Positions 26,881-31,714 of a stretch of 31,714 bases of DNA are shown piece after piece. This stretch comes from Prorocentrum cordatum (taxonomy: Eukaryota; Sar; Dinophyceae; Prorocentrales; Prorocentraceae), in contig CAUYUJ010015746.1 of NCBI GenBank assembly GCA_963575745.1, forward strand, positions 283,485 through 315,198, given 5' to 3'. A program made the position numbers and the translations under genes. The notes beneath the pieces were generated by a model. The model was not told where the DNA came from and searched no databases. It saw only the letters and a list, made by a program, of their open reading frames with translations. Each line of letters opens with the position of its first letter. Positions within the stretch are counted from its first letter, which is position 1.

Positions 26881-27320
26881 ATACCGGGATGGTGGCCGTC
26901 AAATGTAGTACCTTGGAATGGCGCGACTCCAAAAGGGGAGTTTTGGGGAGATATAATAAGGTAGCGCATTCCAGTTTGTAGCAAGTATATAATTATTGGA
27001 TACAGAGGATACGTTGCATTATCGTTTTCGCTGAAAACGCTGCCGTTCAGCACGTCACTTCGGGACGTGGGTTCAAGAGGCAAACGCGAACACCGACCCC
27101 CAGAAGAGGCAGGGAGTCCCAAATTGAGACGTCGTGGGCTGCTTGGGCACTATCTGGAGACTGTTGTGGGCGTCTTGGGAGCTGCTTAGGGGCCTGGTGG
27201 AGCCTCTTGGAGGCAGTTTTGAGGCGTCTTGGGGGCCTTCCTGGGACCTCCGAAGTGGGCCCCTTGGGGGCCTCTTCTGGGCCGCTTGGGAGCTTCTTGG
27301 GGCCTCTGGGGGCTACGTCA
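26881..27320. repeat. Long repeat module, copy 2, right part
   Basis: It resumes the module order of copy 1 after the element: CCTTGGAATGGCGCGACTCC resembles TTTTGGAAGGGCGCCACACC at 21079. ATTATTGGATACAGAGGATA resembles ACCATTGGATACATCGGATG at 21159, and GAAAACGCTGCCGTTCAGCA resembles GAGAACGCTGCCGCTCACCA. A TTGGGGCC-type array follows at 27130-27310. Confidence 0.65.
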
Positions 27321-27609
27321 ATTTGGTAGTCGATCTCCTACCCGAAACACCGGCCGCAGGGCCTGCCTCGGGGGGCGCGTTTTGGCCGGACATCTCCCGA
27401 GCGGTCCCAGCCCCGGCGAGGAGGGCGCCCCCCCCCCAGGGGCGCAGGCAGGAGAAGCACGCACGCCAGTCTGGAGGTAGGAAAAGGGTATGGTATAAGA
27501 GGGTGTGATGCTGATTGCATGTAAGAAATAGCATGGTGGTGCTAGTTATCGCAAATAGCATCGCCGTTTTGACGATTGGCACCATACCACTTCATGCCAC
27601 ACTCCTTGT
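27321..27609. other. Intergenic, nothing recognised
   Basis: The stretch has mixed composition and no gene or repeat that I can name. Confidence 0.4.
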
Positions 27610-27845
27610 CCGACTTCCAAACCCAGGACATTGATCCTCGAACCCTTCCTCCTCGATCCCTGATCTTCGGCCCTCTTCGATCCATGATCCTCGATCCTCT
27701 TCGATCCTCCTCGATCCTCCTCGATCCTCGATCCTCTTCGATCCTTGATCCTCGATCCCCCTCGATCCCTGATTCTCGATCCTCCTCGATCATCGATCCT
27801 CCTCGATCCTCGACCCTCCTCGATCCTTCATCCTCGACCCTCGTG
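27610..27845. repeat. TCCTCGATCC degenerate repeat, second block
   Basis: TCCTCGATCC/TCTTCGATCC units are the same type as at 4770-4980. Confidence 0.85.
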
Positions 27846-28261
27846 CCAGGCTTTGTGATGCATCCTGTCCTCGCCTCTGTTTTTTTTGTTTGGGGGGGCT
27901 TGTCCAGGGCAGCGACGTCCTCTCCGCCAGCAGCGCCGCCGCCGGGAGCGAGCTCCTCCAGCTCCTGGCGACCGGGGGGCGACGTCGATGGGGCCTTCGG
28001 GGGACGTCGTCGTCGCCGCCGCCCTCGCCGCAGTCGCCGCCGCCGCCGCCGCCATCGCCGCCGTCGTCGTCGCCGCCGTCGTCGTCGTCGTCGTCGTCTT
28101 CTTCGTCGTCGTCGTCGCCGCCGCCGCCGTTTTTTTTGGGGGGGGGCACCCCTGGGGCGGGTTCCTCGTGGCCATGCCCGGACGCCGTTCGAGGAACAGG
28201 CCAGGCTGGCCCCCCCCCCCCAAGAGGCCTCCTCCTGCTCCTCGGGCGTCATCCCGCTCCG
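27846..28261. repeat. GTC/GCC trinucleotide tract and flanks
   Basis: CGCCGCCG and CGTCGTCG repeats occupy about 27985-28130. Open frames here (poly-A/V, R or S/P) are artefacts. Confidence 0.85.
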
Positions 28262-28277
28262 CACAAGCGAACAATAA

Positions 28278-28460
28278 CAAGCAAGCAAGAGCCAGCGATC
28301 AAATGCAAGCAAGCAAGGACAAGCAATAGCAAGCAAGCAAGAGCAAGCACGCAAGAGCAAGCAAGCAAGCAAGCAAGTGCAAGCAAGCAAGCAAGCAAGC
28401 GCAAGCAAGCAAGAGCAAGCAAGCAAGCAAGTGCAAGCAAGCAAGCAAGAGGAAGCAGGC
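28278..28460. repeat. (GCAA)n microsatellite
   Basis: AAGCAAGCAAGC repeat with AGAGCAAGC and TGCAAGC variants. Confidence 0.95.
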
Positions 28461-28627
28461 ATAGGAATCCATGCGGCTCATAGGAATCCATAGGAGTCAA
28501 TAGGTCTCGCCGTTGGAAATAGCTGGGGGGGGCCATTGAAAATAAGGGGGGGGCCATAGGAATAGGGGGGCCATCGGAATTGGGGGGGTAAACGGACCAA
28601 TTAGTAAGGTTTGAATTAGAACTCTTA
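28461..28627. repeat. Short GGGGGGGCCAT-type repeats
   Basis: TAGGAATCCAT units (28470-28505) are followed by three GGGGGGCCAT units (about 28527-28580). No gene is seen. Confidence 0.6.
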
Positions 28628-28748
28628 TAGGGCAAGCCTATTTGGAGCAAATATTCAAACATAGTCAGAAGAGTCGTCGAAGAATCGTCCACAGCCTATT
28701 TTCAAGTCATTTTTGAACATATTCCTCCTGTGGAGGGACGTGCCCGAC
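28628..28748. mobile_element. Foldback family 1, copy 5, degraded left end
   Basis: The right end CCTCCTGTGGAGGGACGTGCCCGAC is clear in its last 14 bases. The left end (TAGGGCAAGCC, then ATTCAAACATAGTC) is only a weak match. The AT-rich interior fits the family. Confidence 0.65.
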
Positions 28749-29220
28749 ATGAACGTGGCGCCGCGAAGCGCTGTGGACATCTCCCCAGATTTCAGGGCCA
28801 CCTCTTTGTGTACGTCCCCCGGGTTCCTTCTCGCCCGCACACATATATGCCTCGGGCCATGCTCCGGGAGCCCCCCCCCCCCTCTTGGACGCCCCCGTCT
28901 CGGACGCTCCCGGTGGGGGGCACATCGACGGGGCTCACTTCGATTCCTCCGACTCGATCCAATCCGATTTCGATGGATTCCGATTCTGCTTTGGTTCGAG
29001 TTCGGACTCCCACTTGGGCTCCGATTTCTTGATGGAGGCCCGCTGGCCTGCCGATCTCCGCCGACTCGACTTCTCCCTCTTCGTCTGCCGATTGCCGCCG
29101 ATCCGACTCACTCTGATAGCAGCTCTGGCTCAGCGTTCGTTTCGATCCTGGGCTCTCCTGCGTCGAGGGCTGCAGCAGCGGGGGGCCCGTAGCGAGCGGC
29201 CCCTAAGAGGCCCCCCCCCC
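28749..29220. repeat. GATTCGA-type degenerate repeat, second block
   Basis: 28930-29110 repeats TCGATTCC, ATCCGATTTC and CTGCCGATCTCCGCC units like 4480-4640. The surrounding DNA is unrecognised. Confidence 0.7.
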
Positions 29221-29360
29221 TAGGAGGAGGAGGAGGAGGAGGAGGAAGGAGAGGAGGAGGAGGAGGAGGGCGAGGAGGAGGAGGAGGAGAGGGGAGGAGG
29301 ATGAGGAGGAGGAGAGGAGGAGGAGGAGGAGGAGGAGGAGGGGAGGAGGGCGGAGGAGGA
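29221..29360. repeat. (GAG)n microsatellite
   Basis: GGAGGAGGA repeat with rare interruptions. The arginine/glycine- and leucine/serine-rich frames are artefacts. Confidence 0.95.
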
Positions 29361-30252
29361 CGACATGCTCCAGTCCTCTCGCCGATCTCCTGCCCCGCCC
29401 CGAGCAGCGCCCGCCCGAGGCGATCTTCGGCTTCGGCGGGGCCGCGTGCCGCGCGGCGGGCCACGGGCCGGCGGCGGCCCCGCGGGGCGAGTGAGGAGCC
29501 CCGCGGCGGCCTCGCGCGGGAGCTGGGGCCTCGGGGCGCGCCTCGGTCCCTCCGCGTCGGTTCGGCTCTTCGGGTGTTCCGATGTGTCGGGGGAGGGCTC
29601 TTCGCACCGCCGCGGGCCCTGCGGCATCCCTGGCCTGCACTGCAGCGGCCCTCGGAGGTCCAGCCGCGGCGGCGAGGAAGAGGCCCCCCCCCCCCGGAGG
29701 CGCAGAGGACTCGTACGTCGGGGGCAACGATAGGGGGGGGATAGGTCGGGGGTGGACAGAGCCCCCAACAGTGACACGTCGATTGGTGAATTGTCCGTTT
29801 TCGGTTCTCGAGAGGGCGCCGCGGCCGTTATCTTCCAGGCTTGCGCCCGCCAGGTTTGGGCCTCAGGTCGTTTTCACTAAACCACGTCTTACTGAAGGGA
29901 GGTCTGTCCATCCCCGAATCCCTCCGCTTCGATTCGGCTCTTCGGGTGTTCCGAGGCGGGCTCTCCGGTGTCTCACTGTAGATGCCAGCTGAGCTGCCGA
30001 TTTTCCCGCCGGTTCGACTTCTCCCGGCTCGGCCGCCGACTTCCGCCGATGCCCGATCCGTTTCGATCGCCGGCCTGGCTCCTCGCTTCGTTGCTCTCGG
30101 CCGCCGACTTCCGCCGATGCGATTCCCTTCGATCGCCGATCCGACGCGTCGATTCGATGCCGGGCTCTCCCTGGGGCCTCGGGTCGCGTGCCGCGGGCCG
30201 CGCGGGCCGCGCGGGCCACGCGGGCCGCGCAGGGCGCATCGACGGCGGGTGG
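29361..30252. other. Intergenic with local direct repeats
   Basis: A 36-bp sequence beginning TCCCTCCGC and ending TTCGGGTGTTCCGA occurs at 29547-29582 and 29919-29954 with two mismatches. 29985-30150 holds further GATTCGA/CCGACTTCCGCCGATGC units. No gene is recognised. Confidence 0.6.
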
Positions 30253-30430
30253 CCGGGGGGGCGAGGGAGCATCAGCGTCACGCCGCCGCGTGGGGCCCTG
30301 GGGCCCCATCGGCGTGTTGCTGTCGCCGTGCGCTGTCTTGTTCGGGCGGAGAGCGAGGGAGTGCCACGCCGATGGGGCCCTGGGGGCCCCCGCGGCGGCG
30401 TGACGTGGATGCTCTTTCTCCCCCCCGAGG
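30253..30430. mobile_element. Foldback family 4, copy 2
   Basis: Arms carry GCGTCACGCCGCCGCG and, inverted, CGCGGCGGCGTGACG. The centre (GTGTTGCTGTCGCCGTGCGC, then GTCTTGTTCGGG) matches that of the copy at 20242-20411. It is non-coding. Confidence 0.75.
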
Positions 30431-30481
30431 TGGGAGGCTTGACGCTCGGGTCGGTGTGATCGAGACGGGTATTGAAGCTGG

Positions 30482-30640
30482 AGATCGACTGCAGAGTAGA
30501 CTTACCCCAGACTTGATTTCCCGTCGAATCTACAGAGACACATGCGTGGGATGCTCTGTAGGTCTACGGAGCATTCTATGCGTATTACTCGACTCGGAGA
30601 GGATCACAATTTTGGGGTGAACCAATTCTGCAGTCGATCT
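30482..30640. mobile_element. Foldback element with AGATCGACTGCAG ends
   Basis: AGATCGACTGCAG at 30482 is inverted as CTGCAGTCGATCT ending at 30640. The central stem is ATGCTCTGTAG/CTACGGAGCAT near 30550-30576. Pairing extends imperfectly along the whole 159 bp. Confidence 0.75.
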
Positions 30641-31387
30641 GCGACCCGAGGTACGGAAGAGTGGGTACGAAGACCGACCGCAGATCCTGTCCATCTTAAG
30701 CAGGGCTCGCTGTCGGCGTCGCCGCGGGCGCTGTCCGTCTGAGACAGAAGGCCGCCTGCCCAACACGGCCCTCGTCGGTTTTGGACAACATGTGCTGCTT
30801 GGGCAGCGTACCCACTTTTTCCGTGCCCATCTTGGGCGTCCACATCGGGTCCCGAGGCTTCGAGGATCTTGGTTTCGGGGCTCGCGGAGAATGCTTTTGC
30901 ACCTTCTGGCGCATGACGGTCGTCACCCGGGCCAGACCCCTCCCGCCTCCCCACCCCGTCCCCAGGTAACGGGAACGATCGTACGTGGGAGGGGGAGGGG
31001 GCAGGGAAGACCCCCTCGCATGCTGGTGCTCGCGCGCGCAGTGACGTGGCGATCGCAGCGCCCCCCCCCGCCCCGACGTGCTCCTCCCCGCCAAGCGTGA
31101 TTATCTTCGGAAGCTTGAGCATATACATTACCAGTGGCGGGGTGTTGTTCAATTCCAAAACTGTTTCGAGGGTCGGGGACGACGTCAGGGTGGTGTGGTG
31201 TATACTCATTTCCCCGTTTTCCCAGGGAAACGACGACAAATGTACACACCAGGATCCCGTATACACCAGGATACGCTTTCCAGTGCGAGTTTCAGTGCGG
31301 GGCGGGAAAGTGCGTCGGTGTATAGAGTTCGGCTCCTTCTATCTGGGGCCCCGCTCCCCTCGCGACTCCCCGCCCGCTCCGGGCAAC
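30641..31387. other. Intergenic, no recognised gene
   Basis: GTATAC-containing short repeats lie near 31197-31325. Open frames on both strands lack recognisable domains. Confidence 0.45.
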
Positions 31388-31570
31388 GATCGTTGCTGGA
31401 AGTCGCTTCGAGGCTTCGAGGCTCGAGGCTTCGAGGCTGCGCTGGGATGAGGCTTCGAGGCTCGAGGCTTCGAGGCTTCGAGGCTCGAGGCTTCGAGGCT
31501 CGAAGCCCGAGGGATCGTTGCTGGAAGTCGCTTCGAGGCTTCGAGGCTCGAGGCTTCGAGGCGGCGCTGC
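31388..31570. repeat. GGCTTCGA minisatellite with 50-bp duplication
   Basis: Units GAGGCTTCGAGGCTCGAGGC repeat through the block. A 50-bp segment starting GATCGTTGCTGGAAGTCGC is identical at 31388-31437 and 31513-31562. Confidence 0.9.
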
Positions 31571-31714
31571 GGATGGGGGGGGGGGCCTGCCCCCTGCGCC
31601 TCCGCAGAGGGGGTGCGGGCCTCGCACGAGCAGGGAGCCCCGGCGTGGCGGGAGGGAGGCCGGGGCGCCGACAGGGGGGGGGAGCTGGCTCATGGGTGTG
31701 GTGGGGGGGGAAGC
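31571..31714. other. G-rich window end
   Basis: GC-rich DNA with several G runs; no gene is seen. Confidence 0.5.

Noticed and set aside
1-31714. tRNA, rRNA, spliced-leader RNA or telomeric repeat
   Set aside because: Reading by eye found no convincing T-loop/anticodon set, no rRNA core, no CCGTAGCCATTTTGGCTCAA leader and no TTTAGGG array. A covariance-model scan was not possible.

Overview
The window looks like nuclear DNA of a dinoflagellate. It is GC-rich and very gene-poor, and it is packed with microsatellites, degenerate minisatellites and many short foldback (MITE-like) elements. The only clearly coding region has strong G/C bias at third codon positions. It encodes proteins resembling the transposon-derived protein families I associate with dinoflagellates. 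The taxonomic call is inference: I see no rRNA, tRNA, spliced-leader gene or telomeric array to anchor it.

The main content is one mobile element at 22989-26811. It encodes a tyrosine recombinase with its catalytic residues in place (ORF1, 23115-25580). Directly downstream, in another frame, lies a compact C5-cytosine-methyltransferase-like protein (ORF2, 25598-26350). The ends form an exact split-direct-repeat layout. A1 (22989-23100) precedes the genes. B1 (26436-26544), A2 (26540-26651) and B2 (26703-26811) follow them. A1 and A2 are identical over 112 bp, and B1 and B2 over 109 bp. B1 and A2 overlap in ATTAT, and the outer ends abut ATT microsatellite. This layout is known from PAT/Ngaro-type tyrosine-recombinase retrotransposons, but I find no reverse transcriptase or RNase H between the repeats. 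It is either a recombinase-only element or a derivative that lost its reverse transcriptase and retains a DNA methyltransferase-like gene. An alternative reading is a full element in tandem with a gutted copy.

Layout: 1-2130 holds TGA-type microsatellite, a GC-rich hairpin array and a GAC tract. 2130-3360 has no clear gene, but the minus strand has weak cysteine-rich open segments. 3360-10000 is intergenic DNA studded with at least eight foldback elements. 10390-12600 holds a 7-copy, about 94-bp satellite with alternating variants, then GGGTCGC and CAA arrays. 12800-15450 is microsatellite-rich. 15461-17289 is a foldback element split by a 1.7-kb insert made of GGATTCCT and CAGCCT satellites. 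17290-19520 holds more foldback copies and inverted minisatellites. 19955-27320 carries two diverged copies of a long repeat module; the recombinase element sits inside the second. 27320-31714 returns to microsatellite, degenerate repeats and foldback elements.

The inferred working of the element: the recombinase would act at the shared ATTAT core, joining element ends into a circle and inserting the circle at ATT-rich sites. The methyltransferase-like protein might mark element or host DNA. Nothing in the sequence proves activity. Frame changes in the N-terminal third of ORF1 suggest decay, uncorrected sequence errors, or recoding.
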